Shown: one piece after another, positions 1 through 9,787 of the stretch
Layout of the letters: the number at the start of each line of letters is the position of its first letter
Numbering within the stretch: position 1 is the stretch's first letter
Assembly: GCF_019649055.1 (NCBI RefSeq)
Contig: NW_026570486.1
Span: forward strand, 1-64,000
Source of the DNA: Paramacrobiotus metropolitanus
Lineage: Eukaryota > Tardigrada > Eutardigrada > Parachela > Macrobiotidae
DNA: 64,000 nucleotides
Direction of reading: 5' to 3'
Position numbers and translations under genes: made by a program
Notes under the pieces: generated by a model
The model's database searches: none
What the model saw: only the letters and a program-made list of their open reading frames with translations
Told to the model about the DNA's origin: nothing

Positions 1-362
1 GGCACGACCGGCGGAGGCGCCAAATCTTCTTCAACTTCCTCTGGATCTTCCTTTTCTACACACTGCAGCAACTTGGATGGGCGTTCATCACCAAAGATGG
101 CGTCTACATCCCGGAAATGGTACGGTTTCAGCCTGAAAACGTGAACGACATCCGTCTTCACGTTTCCCTTCCGGTTGCTTTTTACCACATAGTGCACTGG
201 CCCTGACGGCCTAACAATTTCCCATCCAGCTGTCCATTTAGGACTTAATGAAGGGTTTTTCCCCAGTTTCCGGTGAAGAACGTAAACCAACACATGATCC
301 CCGATACTGTACTTCATATCCGTAGTATTTGCATCACACCGGATTTTGTCCTTCAGTTTATT
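1..362 (-). pseudogene. Element A integrase C-terminal (GPY/F-type) module, frameshifted
   Basis: Reading the minus strand from about 362 to 1 in the frame that contains position 317 gives a basic tail with the pattern PKWTAGWEIVRPSGPVHYVV, then a VHVFRLKPY end. This matches the GPY/F module that closes Ty3-family integrases and helps them bind DNA and choose targets. The frame differs by -1 from the integrase core directly upstream; the shift lies in an A-rich run near 360-365, where the core frame meets a TGA. The rest of the element (end of integrase, 3' LTR) lies left of the window. Degenerate copy; family assignment is firm, the exact shift point is not. Confidence 0.75.
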
Positions 363-982
363 TTAAACTCATCGGCATACACAGTATCGAGCGCTTCCTC
401 TAAACTACGCTGCATCTGCTGCACATAAACGTGTGCTGGCAGCATCAGTTCGTTTTCTAACGGGAGAAAATTCTCCATTGGCAATCTCATTTCCGTTCCG
501 AACATTAGAAAGAAGGGAGAGTGCTGTGTGCGCTCTACTACCTTCGAATTAAACGCACTGCATAACGCGGGAATAAAACTGTCCCAATCCGACTGATTTT
601 CATTTACATACTTGGCCAGTGCCCGTTTAAACTCTCCCATTCTTTTCTCAACCAGTCCGTTTCCCTGCTGATGGGCGGACGCTGTAGACGCATGTGCCAC
701 ATCCGCCAATGCAAGAAGCTCTCTAAACATCTCGGACATAAAGTTCGAGCCTCTGTCCGATGTAATGTGCATCGGCATCCCGAACATCGTCAATATTCTT
801 TTATAAAAGAATAACGCCAGCGTCGCTGCATCGTTACGATCAACTGCTTCCGCCACGACAAATTTCGTGCAATAATCAACTGCAATAATGATGTGCTTAT
901 TTCCGCTGTCTGTCGTAGGTAAGGCTGGAGCAACATCAATTGCCCAGACTGTCCGCGGCGGCACGGTCGGATTTGTCTGCAA
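353..982 (-). pseudogene. Element A integrase catalytic core (DDE)
   Basis: A 209-residue open frame carries the retroviral-type integrase core: first Asp in AIDVAP (about position 935), second Asp in SDRGSNF (about 755), Glu in GLVEKRM (about 650), and the usual AHQQGNG and PFFLMFGTE neighbourhoods. It catalyses strand transfer of element cDNA into the genome. It has no ATG of its own: the listed start is TTG and the frame really continues upstream as part of Pol, displaced by one base near position 1000 (net -1). All three catalytic residues remain, so inactivation is by frameshift only. The first shift is not in a homopolymer, so sequencing error is less likely there. Confidence 0.85.
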
Positions 983-3900
983 GAACCTGCGGGCGCCGTA
1001 GCCGGGACATAAACCGCCAAACAGGCACTACACGATTTGCAGTATTCCTTAACGGAATCCTTCATCTTCGGCCAATAAAAGTACTTGTAAATACGCTTAA
1101 AAGTGGCCAGTACTCCCAAATGTGCTGCTAAGGGAGAATCGTGATTTTCCTTCAAAAAGCGTAAGCGCCAATGTATAGGAACATACATACAGTAATACAC
1201 TTTTCCTTTCAAAGTGTATTTGTAGTACACCACTCCCTGGCGTACTACGAATTTGTCAATATGCCGCTTCTCATTTTCCGACCGTTTCATATCTTTACTT
1301 TCAAGGAGCAAACGCCATCGTAGAATGCGTGCATCCATTGACTGTTCATTATGCCAGAAGGCCGCTTCCGAATTTGTCACCAATTTCTGTGTTTTTTGCA
1401 GATCGAACTGCTCAACATCCGCTTCGTCCACGGTTCTCAACTGCATCGACATTGCCTGCATGCATTTCCGTTCTGCTTTCCGGTTGCGATTCAACACTGC
1501 ATAGCATAATTCCTGCATTGCCGTTTCTCCAATAAACGGAGAAGTTTGCCGATAATCGAAATCCACATCGGAATCATCCGATTCCGGTTCTGGCTGAGTG
1601 CCAGGATTTCTGCTCAATGCATCCGCAATTATATTTTCACGACCAGGTATGTGCACCAGTGTCGTATTAAACTGCTGTGCATACAAAGCCCAACGCCCCA
1701 GGCGGCCAGCTGCATCTTTTATATTGTGTAAGAATACTAACGCTTGGTGGTCCGTCTGGACTTCAAATTTATAGTCCGAAAGGTAGTGACGCCACTTCTT
1801 TAATGCACAAATTAACGCGTATGCTTCTAACTCAGTAGGAAAGTGTATCCGGTTCTGCGTTGCAGTTAACTTCCGGCTGAGATATGCGATCGGACGCCAA
1901 TTATCTGACACTGTTTTATCTGCATCCTTAGGACATTGCATCAGCACGGCCCCGACGGCCACGGTGCTAGCATCCACCACCACTCTGGATAACGCCTCTG
2001 GATCGTACCGAGCGAGTACTGGTGCTGTCATCAACGCAGTTTTCAACTCTTCGACCGCAGCTTCCTGTGCCGGTCCCCATTCAAATGCTACCTTTTTCGG
2101 AATCAACTTTTGCAACGGTTCGGCTTTCTCCTGAAAGTTCTTTATGAACTGGCGGTAGTAGCCAACCATACCGAGGAACCTGAGAATGTCCTTCTTGTCC
2201 TTGATCGGACCGAATTCCTTTACAGCCTGGACCTTCTCTGGGTCAGTAGAGATACCATTCTGGTCAACTGTGTGCCCCAAGAACGTAATCGTATTAACAA
2301 ATAATTCCGTTTTTTCAGGACTGATCGTCCAGCCGCACTCCTGCAGCCTAAGGAAAAGCTTTTGCAAATCCCGCATGTGATCTGCCAGGTTCTTACTGAA
2401 GACAATTATGTCGTCGGTGAAGACGAGCACGTTGCGCCATTTCATGCCTGCAAGCGTCAAGTCCATTGCACGCTGGAACGCGGACGGCGCGTCCTTCATC
2501 CCAAACGGAAGTACACGGTACTGGAACGTGAATTCTTCACCGACCATTGTTGTCTTAGACCGGTCTTCCGGCCGTATTTTTATTTGCCAAAACCCACTCT
2601 TCAGATCAATCTTACTGAAAACCGTCGCCTTATCCAAGGCGTTTAAAATGTCGTCGACTCTGGGCAACGGATACGAGCTGCCAAGTAAGCGCTCATTTAA
2701 CTTCCGGAAATCTACTGTCAATCGGCGTGAGCCATCTTTCTTTTTTACAATGCAGATGGGGCTTCCCCATGCCGAATTTGTTGGCTCAATTATGCCGTCA
2801 CGAATCATTTCCGCCGTTTTAGCCTGAAGCCATTTCCTGTCTTCAAAGGATGTACGGTACGGAGGCGTACGAACTGGAGCACTCGTACCAGTATCCACAG
2901 AGTGTTCATAAATTGTACAACATCCGACTGGCCTCGCTTTTGTAGGTAAGACCGCTTTCGCTTTATAGAAAATTTTCTTTAATTCTTTTTTATCGGGGCA
3001 AATGTCTCCGATTTTTATTTTAGCAAACGTTTCTTCCGTTTCTTTATCAATTACAGATTCATTGACCGACTCTGCGATTTGCTGACTGAGACATTCGCAA
3101 AATGCTGACTGCACAGGAACACCGTTTGCGTCCCGACGGACGTCGCAAAATTCTGCATGATAATTCTCCTTATAAGCCGGAGAATCCATTTCGTGCACTT
3201 CTTCCGCTAATGCGATTTCACCCAGGTTTGTCTCTATATTTAAAACAAGTGGTTTATCCGACATGTTCATTACACAGACGCGGCAATTACCGTGCTCATT
3301 AACTGATACAACGCCGTCAAACAACAATGCGTTATCGTTATTTTCAGGAATTTTGCCTTCATAGAAGAAGGGCTTCCGGTGCAGATTGTTCGCCTGAAAT
3401 TCGTGCAACTTATCGTCCGATAAGTTCGTCGTTGCGCGAATTATGCCCTGTGATCGAGGCTGAATTACCATCGGCAAAGCCGGGAACAGTTCCATTTTGT
3501 AAAATTCAAGCGGCGGAAATTCCAGCAAGAGGTGAGACGAATCTACCACCGTGTAATTCAGTGCCGCCTGTACTTCGCTCTCATTATACAGGAAGTGACT
3601 TCCTCGAGCCGAATGCGCTACTTTAAGGAGCGTCGGATCGTCCCGAATGTCCTGCGAAATTTTCTGCTGTTCTCTTAACTGTGGAGACTGTACAGGTACT
3701 GCCACTTCCGGCTGTTGTGCCGATGTAATTGCTACCATTTCCGCCTGTGCTTCTGCTTGTGCTTTTATTGCTTTCATACAGGCTTTCTGGAGCCATTTCT
3801 TCGCTGAGCCAGCTCTGCGCTTCCTGCGTACTACCGAACTGTGACATTCTTCCCAGTCTTCATTTACCACCGACTGTGCAGGTAAAGAATTTTTATCCTT

Positions 3901-5250
3901 TTCCTGCTCAATTTTCCGCATAATTTCCCCCTGCTCACTCAGATTAACTTCTTTTGACACTTCTCTGCTGGCTACAGTTTGTGCCCGTTTTTTCTCACGC
4001 AATTCCTGTATGTGCTGCATTATCTCGTGCTGCTCTTCAACAGTGACGCCCTGGAAGACATCAACGTCTGTCTGGATGCGCCTCGCTGCCGCAGGATCTG
4101 GAGACCGTGACTGCGGTACGTTCGCAGAAGCCTGTGTACACATTACATTTTGCTTCTCCGCTTGTCTATCCTCGTAGGATACAGGACACGGGCCAATACT
4201 GATTGCCGGCATGCCCGCTGCTGGGACAAATGTGCCGTTATCAAATTCTCCCGCCGGTGCCGGATTATCCAGCGAAAATCTCACCCGTGGCTTTTTTGCA
4301 TCTGCGATGCCTTCAGTATGTTTCGCAATTTGAAATTGACGAGGTAAATTTGCCGAATTGCGGCATTTATCGCAATTCTTCTCGTACTCATCGACCTGGA
4401 TAATTCTATCTGGCCAGTAAAATACCTTCATTAAATACGGGTATAATTTCACATTAGGCCCGTATGCCTGCCGATGCACCAATATGTCATGAAAACAAGC
4501 AGTTAATTTGTTCCTCCACTGATGTGGACCAAAAATTTTGGGACACTGCCCGCTACGATCAGGCACTCGACACAACAAGCCTTCAAAGGTAAACAACCGG
4601 TTTACTTCAAATCGCAGAAAGTTTGTATCTGCTAATTCCGGTCTCTTTACCAGTTTTAACCACTGCCTGCTGTCTGCACATCTCTGTTGCTCAGCAGCCC
4701 ACCACGGCGGTGAACGGAAATCAAGCTCAGACGGGAAACGATCCCTGTCTTGCGGCTTTTCTGGCGGCATCATCCACCGAAGCAAATCTGGATCCCGTGA
4801 CATACGAGCCGGAATCGGTGAGTCATGTACTTCGTCAACATTACGCCGGTCAGTATTCACCGGTACAATATTTAACGTTTTTCCACCCATGCTCATACAC
4901 TGAATCGTTTTATTATTAGCATGATTTACATTAACAAACTTGTACGATGTTTCCGGATACTGTTGCAATACTTCATCCAGTGTTTGTATTAAATAGGTAG
5001 GTTTTTTCACTTCACTACCCCCACGAACTTGATTACTTCCGGTTTTTATTCCAGCTGCCTGCGGCTGCACTGAGACATTTACTGGAGTATTAATCGGTGA
5101 ATTACCGCCACCCCCACGAACTTGACTAGCACCTGACTGTGCTGACGTCGGCACTGGATGCACTTCCGCCTGTACCGTTATTGCAGTACCATGCTTGTTC
5201 ATCCAACGTAGGTTTATGGCACACAAGATTAGACACCGGGTACTGATCAA
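790..5250 (-). CDS. pol: Element A Ty3/gypsy-like Pol (extra zinc-binding-like domain, RT, RNase H, integrase zinc domain)
   Basis: A 1486-residue frame. Order: Gly/Gln-rich start; an H2C2-like segment at about residues 250-298 (HDILVH, then NCDKC); a polar region with coiled coil; a linker like that between protease and RT of Ty3 elements; RT at about residues 780-1060 with FGMKDAPSAFQ and FTDD; RNase H with VVVDAST and TDHQAL, then ADALSR; integrase zinc domain with HDSPLAAH and CKSCSAC. The frame then breaks near position 1000 and the catalytic core follows in another frame. It overlaps the end of gag by 125 bases in the +1 (or -2) frame, so expression by frameshifting is likely, although a Met stands at 5250. 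No DTG or DSG retropepsin motif is visible. It copies element RNA to DNA. Confidence 0.85.
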   Translation of the reverse strand: MISTRCLILCAINLRWMNKHGTAITVQAEVHPVPTSAQSGASQVRGGGGNSPINTPVNVSVQPQAAGIKTGSNQVRGGSEVKKPTYLIQTLDEVLQQYPETSYKFVNVNHANNKTIQCMSMGGKTLNIVPVNTDRRNVDEVHDSPIPARMSRDPDLLRWMMPPEKPQDRDRFPSELDFRSPPWWAAEQQRCADSRQWLKLVKRPELADTNFLRFEVNRLFTFEGLLCRVPDRSGQCPKIFGPHQWRNKLTACFHDILVHRQAYGPNVKLYPYLMKVFYWPDRIIQVDEYEKNCDKCRNSANLPRQFQIAKHTEGIADAKKPRVRFSLDNPAPAGEFDNGTFVPAAGMPAISIGPCPVSYEDRQAEKQNVMCTQASANVPQSRSPDPAAARRIQTDVDVFQGVTVEEQHEIMQHIQELREKKRAQTVASREVSKEVNLSEQGEIMRKIEQEKDKNSLPAQSVVNEDWEECHSSVVRRKRRAGSAKKWLQKACMKAIKAQAEAQAEMVAITSAQQPEVAVPVQSPQLREQQKISQDIRDDPTLLKVAHSARGSHFLYNESEVQAALNYTVVDSSHLLLEFPPLEFYKMELFPALPMVIQPRSQGIIRATTNLSDDKLHEFQANNLHRKPFFYEGKIPENNDNALLFDGVVSVNEHGNCRVCVMNMSDKPLVLNIETNLGEIALAEEVHEMDSPAYKENYHAEFCDVRRDANGVPVQSAFCECLSQQIAESVNESVIDKETEETFAKIKIGDICPDKKELKKIFYKAKAVLPTKARPVGCCTIYEHSVDTGTSAPVRTPPYRTSFEDRKWLQAKTAEMIRDGIIEPTNSAWGSPICIVKKKDGSRRLTVDFRKLNERLLGSSYPLPRVDDILNALDKATVFSKIDLKSGFWQIKIRPEDRSKTTMVGEEFTFQYRVLPFGMKDAPSAFQRAMDLTLAGMKWRNVLVFTDDIIVFSKNLADHMRDLQKLFLRLQECGWTISPEKTELFVNTITFLGHTVDQNGISTDPEKVQAVKEFGPIKDKKDILRFLGMVGYYRQFIKNFQEKAEPLQKLIPKKVAFEWGPAQEAAVEELKTALMTAPVLARYDPEALSRVVVDASTVAVGAVLMQCPKDADKTVSDNWRPIAYLSRKLTATQNRIHFPTELEAYALICALKKWRHYLSDYKFEVQTDHQALVFLHNIKDAAGRLGRWALYAQQFNTTLVHIPGRENIIADALSRNPGTQPEPESDDSDVDFDYRQTSPFIGETAMQELCYAVLNRNRKAERKCMQAMSMQLRTVDEADVEQFDLQKTQKLVTNSEAAFWHNEQSMDARILRWRLLLESKDMKRSENEKRHIDKFVVRQGVVYYKYTLKGKVYYCMYVPIHWRLRFLKENHDSPLAAHLGVLATFKRIYKYFYWPKMKDSVKEYCKSCSACLAVYVPATAPAGSCRQIRPCRRGQSGQLMLLQPYLRQTAEISTSLLQLIIARNLSWRKQLIVTMQRRWRYSFIKEY

Positions 5251-7321
5251 TATTTACAACTTCCAGAGTATTGCATTGGACCTTGGAGACGTTCAAGCCG
5301 GCCGGCAAATCTATATCCATCATATTTATTCGGACACCGTTGCATCGAACCAGAATTTCCCGAGACGGCTCATACAGCCTTGGGTATGCCAACGGGTTCT
5401 GACAGTTTGCTACTGGATGCACCACATGACACCAGTAACAAATTTCTGCGCCTGTGTTCGTTTTCCACAAATCCCTGACAATATTTCGCACGTCAAACCC
5501 TAACTGGGTTGGAGCACCAGGCGGAGGCGGAGGAAACTGTTCAACTGGGGGCCTTGCATTCTGTTGCCCATAATTATTATTATTATTTTGGTAAGGCGGG
5601 CGATATCCGCCGCCATTATAACCACCACGCTGGTAATTATTACCACGATAATTTCCTCTGAAATTGCTTCCGTTATTTGGCCGCCAATTATTCTGATTGC
5701 CTGCATAATTACTTGCACCATAAATATTATTATTATTAATTGCAGGTTGCTGCTGCCGATAACTCTGATCGGGCTGCTGCAACTGTTGCATCGGAGGGAT
5801 TTGTGCTGCTGGAGCGCCAACATTCACATTCACCGGATACGGCATCTGCTGCTGTGCCTGAATCTGCGACTGAGGCGGAAACGTTTGTGCAAATTGCACA
5901 GGGATTAATTCTGGCATTTGCGACTGCTGCTGCGGATACACCGGTATAGGTACGTACTGTACTTGCGGTTGTTGCACATTTACCAAAGGTTGTACTGGCT
6001 GTTGTACCGGAACTGCAGCCTGTGCATTTTCTTGCTGCACATTATTCGACTGAGAATACGGGAGGGAGTATCTGCCTGCCGAATTTGCATAATTCCCACG
6101 GCCACCGCGGGCTGGGTAATAATTTCCGCGTTGAAACTGGCCGCCACGGCCGCCACGATTTTCAGCATTACCTGGATTATTTCCTGCGCTGCGCGGCTCG
6201 GTATGCGAATTTTCTTCCTTTTTACTGTGCCGAATTTTGCCTAATTTCTCACACTCTTGCAGCCGGTTTTCAATTTCTGCAAAGTTTTTCGGTTTATTTT
6301 TATAAATTTCTTCATACCATGGCCATTTGTTTGCTTGTAGGCCTTCCAACAATGCATCCACCTGTTCCTCGTCGGTTGATTTCAATTCGTCAAACCACGG
6401 GAGGAAACTGTCCAGGTATTCTCGTACAGTTTCTCCGTACCTAAATGTACGAGTATTCATTAACCGACGAATGTCACTCCGGGACGTTTCAGCATTATAA
6501 TGCTTGCGGATAGCCGGTTTGAAAAATTCTTCCCATGACTCATCTGGATTATCGGCCACTAATTTTGAAAACCAGCGGAATGCTACAGTGCCCAGCGCAC
6601 CGGAAACCCGACTACAAGTCAACGCATCGCTCCAACGATTCGCGATTTTACACTGATCGACGGACGACAGCCAACGGTTAATACGTTCTGGATGGCTTTC
6701 GTCAAAATTCTGTAGCTTTACGCCACTCTCAGGTTTTTCCATATTCTGTTTCGCCATTGCAACTAGCAGTTGTGTCACGGTTTCATTATTTTTCTGCTGT
6801 CCCTGCAGGTATTCATCCACTTGTGGGTCTCTCAAACCCAGTGATCCAGTCGGACTATTCATACGCCGCTGATCATCGCCTGGATGATTCTCATCCTGCA
6901 CCGATGGGTTCACCACGGGCGGCGGAATTTGATTCAACACATAACGTGGGACTTGACCCGTATGCTGCTGTGAAATGTCAGCTCGCATTACTGCCGAATA
7001 TGCCTGCTGCTGCAAAATGGGAGTGGCACTCGCTGGCCGCTGCACCGTATCGCTTCGGTCTGGTCGGCTTTCGTTCGCCGCCACACCCGCTGATGCTTCC
7101 GTACTGAAATGCCGATACTGCTGTGAATCAGAGAACTGCATCTCCAAGTGTTCCTGCCCTCTCAATCGTTCTGGATTATGTGGCGTCGCCACCGCCGCCG
7201 TGCCGACAGGTACTTCCGGTTGATATAACCGCGAAATTTCCCGACGGTCCTCTAACCGGTTTTTGTATTCTGTCGCTTCCGCCGTTTTATCTTTAGTGTA
7301 CTTTTGCAAATTGTGGTACAA
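5126..7321 (-). CDS. gag: Element A Gag, capsid and nucleocapsid part
   Basis: A 731-residue frame. Residues about 200-360 form a Ty3-type gag capsid domain, with FRWFSKLV, a Trp/Phe-rich helix and VREYLDSFLPWFDEL. Next come RGG-type repeats (GGRGGQF, ARGGRGNY), long Gln/Asn/Pro-rich stretches, and a single zinc knuckle CYWCHVVHPVANC, which is C-x2-C-x3-H-x4-C, one residue shorter between C and H than the classical form. Capsid packages the RNA and the knuckle binds it. The listed start is TTG; the same frame continues upstream through an in-frame TGA at 7346-7348 into the coiled-coil part, so the true protein was longer. It overlaps pol by 125 bases. Homopolymeric Asn codons (AAT/AAC) give the DNA repeats at 5560-5760. 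Confidence 0.85.
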   Translation of the reverse strand: MYHNLQKYTKDKTAEATEYKNRLEDRREISRLYQPEVPVGTAAVATPHNPERLRGQEHLEMQFSDSQQYRHFSTEASAGVAANESRPDRSDTVQRPASATPILQQQAYSAVMRADISQQHTGQVPRYVLNQIPPPVVNPSVQDENHPGDDQRRMNSPTGSLGLRDPQVDEYLQGQQKNNETVTQLLVAMAKQNMEKPESGVKLQNFDESHPERINRWLSSVDQCKIANRWSDALTCSRVSGALGTVAFRWFSKLVADNPDESWEEFFKPAIRKHYNAETSRSDIRRLMNTRTFRYGETVREYLDSFLPWFDELKSTDEEQVDALLEGLQANKWPWYEEIYKNKPKNFAEIENRLQECEKLGKIRHSKKEENSHTEPRSAGNNPGNAENRGGRGGQFQRGNYYPARGGRGNYANSAGRYSLPYSQSNNVQQENAQAAVPVQQPVQPLVNVQQPQVQYVPIPVYPQQQSQMPELIPVQFAQTFPPQSQIQAQQQMPYPVNVNVGAPAAQIPPMQQLQQPDQSYRQQQPAINNNNIYGASNYAGNQNNWRPNNGSNFRGNYRGNNYQRGGYNGGGYRPPYQNNNNNYGQQNARPPVEQFPPPPPGAPTQLGFDVRNIVRDLWKTNTGAEICYWCHVVHPVANCQNPLAYPRLYEPSREILVRCNGVRINMMDIDLPAGLNVSKVQCNTLEVVNIDQYPVSNLVCHKPTLDEQAWYCNNGTGGSASSADVSTVRC

Positions 7322-7345
7322 GATGCGAATTTCATTATTTTCCTT

Positions 7346-8179
7346 TCAAATTGTATCATTGTCCACTCTCGGTCGGACAATTTCCTGTTGATTTTCAAAT
7401 GCTAATGACTGTGCTTCGGCTTTTGCCGAATTCGCATTATTACACGCTAAACAGGCTTGTGCCCTGGCTTCCTTCTGAGCCTTTACTTCCCTTAATTCAT
7501 TTTCGGCTTTATCCCTTGCCTTTTTTAAATTACTGCATTCGATTTTCCATTGGGCAATTTCCACCCGTAATTTTTCTTCTGTGTCTTTACAGACTGCAGA
7601 TACTGCTGCACCCGTGGACTGTTTTCCCATGGAAATCTGCGACTGTGCGATAGCTAACTCCTGCTACAGTTGCGCTACCATTTCCGCATCCGGATTCACC
7701 CTTTTGCGCTCTGCCCGCAGTTCCCGTTCCTGCTGATCGACTTTATTGGTAAGATCAGAATTTCGTTTGACCGTGACGGCGTGAGAATCTTTCAACTGCT
7801 GCATTTCCTGTTTTACTGCTTTGAGTTGACGCTCTAAGTCTGCTTTTTGATTTTGCAGATCATTCGTGTCTGGTTTGCCTATTTCTGCGGCATAATCAGC
7901 TTTCAAATCTTCTAGTTCCCGACGGACTTCTTCTGCTGCTTCTTCTATGGAATGATTAGTACCTTTTAATTCCTGGTACTCCGCATAGAGCTTATCGTAT
8001 TCAGTTTTTATTTCGGATTCGACGCCACGGTAATTTAACAGACTCTGATTTAAGGTGCGTATTCTCTCCGCAAAAGCGTCGCGCTCAGGGCACGCTTTGT
8101 CCCATTTACCCCGCATTTCGTTAAAGTCCGACTGGAATCTCAACTTTTTCTTCACGTTCCTTTTGCAGTTGTAGATCAA
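7346..8179 (-). pseudogene. Element A Gag, N-terminal coiled-coil part with nonsense codons
   Basis: Two open stretches in the same frame as downstream gag (8179-7664 and 7630-7346) are divided only by a TAG at 7664-7666; a TGA at 7346-7348 separates the second from the capsid part. Both encode Lys/Glu/Gln-rich heptad protein, for example LEDLKADYAAEIGK and KARDKAENELREVKAQ, typical of an oligomerising coiled coil. Residues continue the same pattern across both stops, so they are single nonsense changes in one long reading frame, or stops that are read through. Further upstream (8150-8230) coiled-coil sequence continues in another frame. No catalytic function is expected; the role would be in particle assembly. 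Confidence 0.65.
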
Positions 8180-8273
8180 ACTGCTCGGACTGTCCGAATG
8201 TATCCACTTTAGCCTGTAGCTGCGATAAGCCTTTTAAAGCTCCTCACCAATATTGGGAGTGAATCACGCGCTA

Positions 8274-9068
8274 CTACCGCGGCTTCCAAATCGCGGAAAA
8301 TCTCTCATTTGTTTTGGCTACTTCGGCCATAAATTCGTCATCTGGGACTAAGTCCTCTTCCGACAACAGCGGATACAAATGCATTCGAGTGGCGTGGAAC
8401 GAGACCACTCCCGGCCTGACCACCGCATCACCCCTGGATTTTCTCGCATTATCCTCCGTATTTGGTGGTATCCCAATCACCGACCGATAATCTTCCACGT
8501 CAGAAAGTGGAGGAGTATTTCCCCGACTTGTCACGTTTATTGAACTGGGCAACGATGAGTCTGACACCGGTTGCTTCGGTTCATTGGCCTGTATTGCCAC
8601 CCTATTACCGTCTTCCACCGGAAATGCATCAGGTAAGTCTTCCGCTGCATTGCGCGTCTGTCTTCCTGTTCTTTCAAAAAGTTTCTGCTGCTGTTCACGC
8701 AGCATTACATTTTTCCTCTCTTCCAACTCTTTCACGAAATCTGCTTCTTTGAGCAAAGCTCGCTGAACAGCGGCTTTAAATTCTTCTTCTGTAACCAGCC
8801 CATTCAGATACGGCTCAGGAATACAGCAATCAGTTGTGTACCAATTATTATAGTACTTTGGCTTTCTGCCATGCGACTGCGGATCCTGCTGGTACTCAAC
8901 CCAAGCTTTCCCTGCATACGTTGCATCCGGTACTTCGACCTTCAGTTGCCGATACAACAACTCCAGATGAATTTTTTCTGGGTTGAACTTAAACCGTTTC
9001 TGATCATGAGCATCGTACACGCCTTCAACCAGTGCCAATGCCTTCGCGTCAATTCGTTTTAATGCCAT
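8274..9068 (-). CDS. Element A first ORF, unknown N-terminal Gag-like protein
   Basis: A 264-residue ORF with an ATG at 9068, ending in two consecutive TAG codons. It opens with MALKRIDAKALALVEGVYDA, has an aromatic-rich segment (about residues 60-90, YYNNWYTTDCCIPEPYL), a basic/acidic helix, and a Ser/Pro-rich low-complexity tail. I recognise no domain. It is the first reading frame after the primer-binding site and leader of element A and precedes the coiled-coil gag in a different frame. It could be the amino end of a longer Gag displaced by frameshift, or a separate leader protein. Composition and codon use match the rest of element A. Confidence 0.5.
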   Translation of the reverse strand: MALKRIDAKALALVEGVYDAHDQKRFKFNPEKIHLELLYRQLKVEVPDATYAGKAWVEYQQDPQSHGRKPKYYNNWYTTDCCIPEPYLNGLVTEEEFKAAVQRALLKEADFVKELEERKNVMLREQQQKLFERTGRQTRNAAEDLPDAFPVEDGNRVAIQANEPKQPVSDSSLPSSINVTSRGNTPPLSDVEDYRSVIGIPPNTEDNARKSRGDAVVRPGVVSFHATRMHLYPLLSEEDLVPDDEFMAEVAKTNERFSAIWKPR

Positions 9069-9134
9069 TGTACTGTACTACTATTTTGTGTACAGTTTTC
9101 ACACTACAGCAACTTCCGTCACTGTAAACCGACC

Positions 9135-9736
9135 GACCTTTGAGGTTTCGATCAGAATTAAATGCCAATGCCAATCTCCTTTAAGGTTTGAAATGCAAGG
9201 CAGAAATACTACCGTACCGTACAATTGTGTACTACAGCAGTTTAATTACTAAAAATACTGCGCGGGAATTTTCCCAATTACGGCACTTTCGCCTTTGAGG
9301 TTTGAAAAGCCAAAACGTACAGTACTATTTTACCGTACAGACTAAATTATTACTGCCGACCTTTGAGGTTTCGACAGTACTAATTACAAATTATTTTCGC
9401 GTTTTAATTTCCAAATTTATTCCAGGCCAGTCATCGACTGCCTTTGTTTTGATTTCTTCAGCCAGCGATCACTAACTGCTGATTACCAATACCGGCTGCC
9501 ACTCACGGCTGCCTTTGTATTCGCTGCTGATGATTTTATCTAGCCTTGCCACAGACAATGGCTCGGCTACTGCGCCCAATCAAGATTTACAATCTATCTG
9601 CGGCCAGGCTAACTGACACTGCAGATCGCTTTTAATCGCCGCGTTCGTTGCTTTATGCAGACAACCGGATACCACTGAATTTTAAACTGCGCTTCTTGCG
9701 CCTGAAATGCAAAATTATACGACCTTTAAGGTTTCG
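9135..9736. repeat. Five dispersed copies of a CCTTTGAGGTTT-type motif
   Basis: On the plus strand the motif occurs at 9135-9150, 9178-9191, 9291-9306, 9358-9375 and 9721-9736. Three copies read CCTTTGAGGTTT and two read CCTTTAAGGTTT; three are flanked as GA..CG. The core ACCT-TTG-AGGT is a minimal inverted repeat. Spacing is irregular, so this is not a simple tandem repeat. Confidence 0.7.
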
Positions 9737-9787
9737 TAAATCTGCACACGGTCCGATTCAATTTGCAAATTAAATTTAATGAAAAAT

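Noticed and set aside
1253-4919. Plus-strand ORFs of 60-140 codons across 1-9 kb
   Set aside because: They are antisense shadows of the minus-strand Pol and Gag frames, with no motifs.
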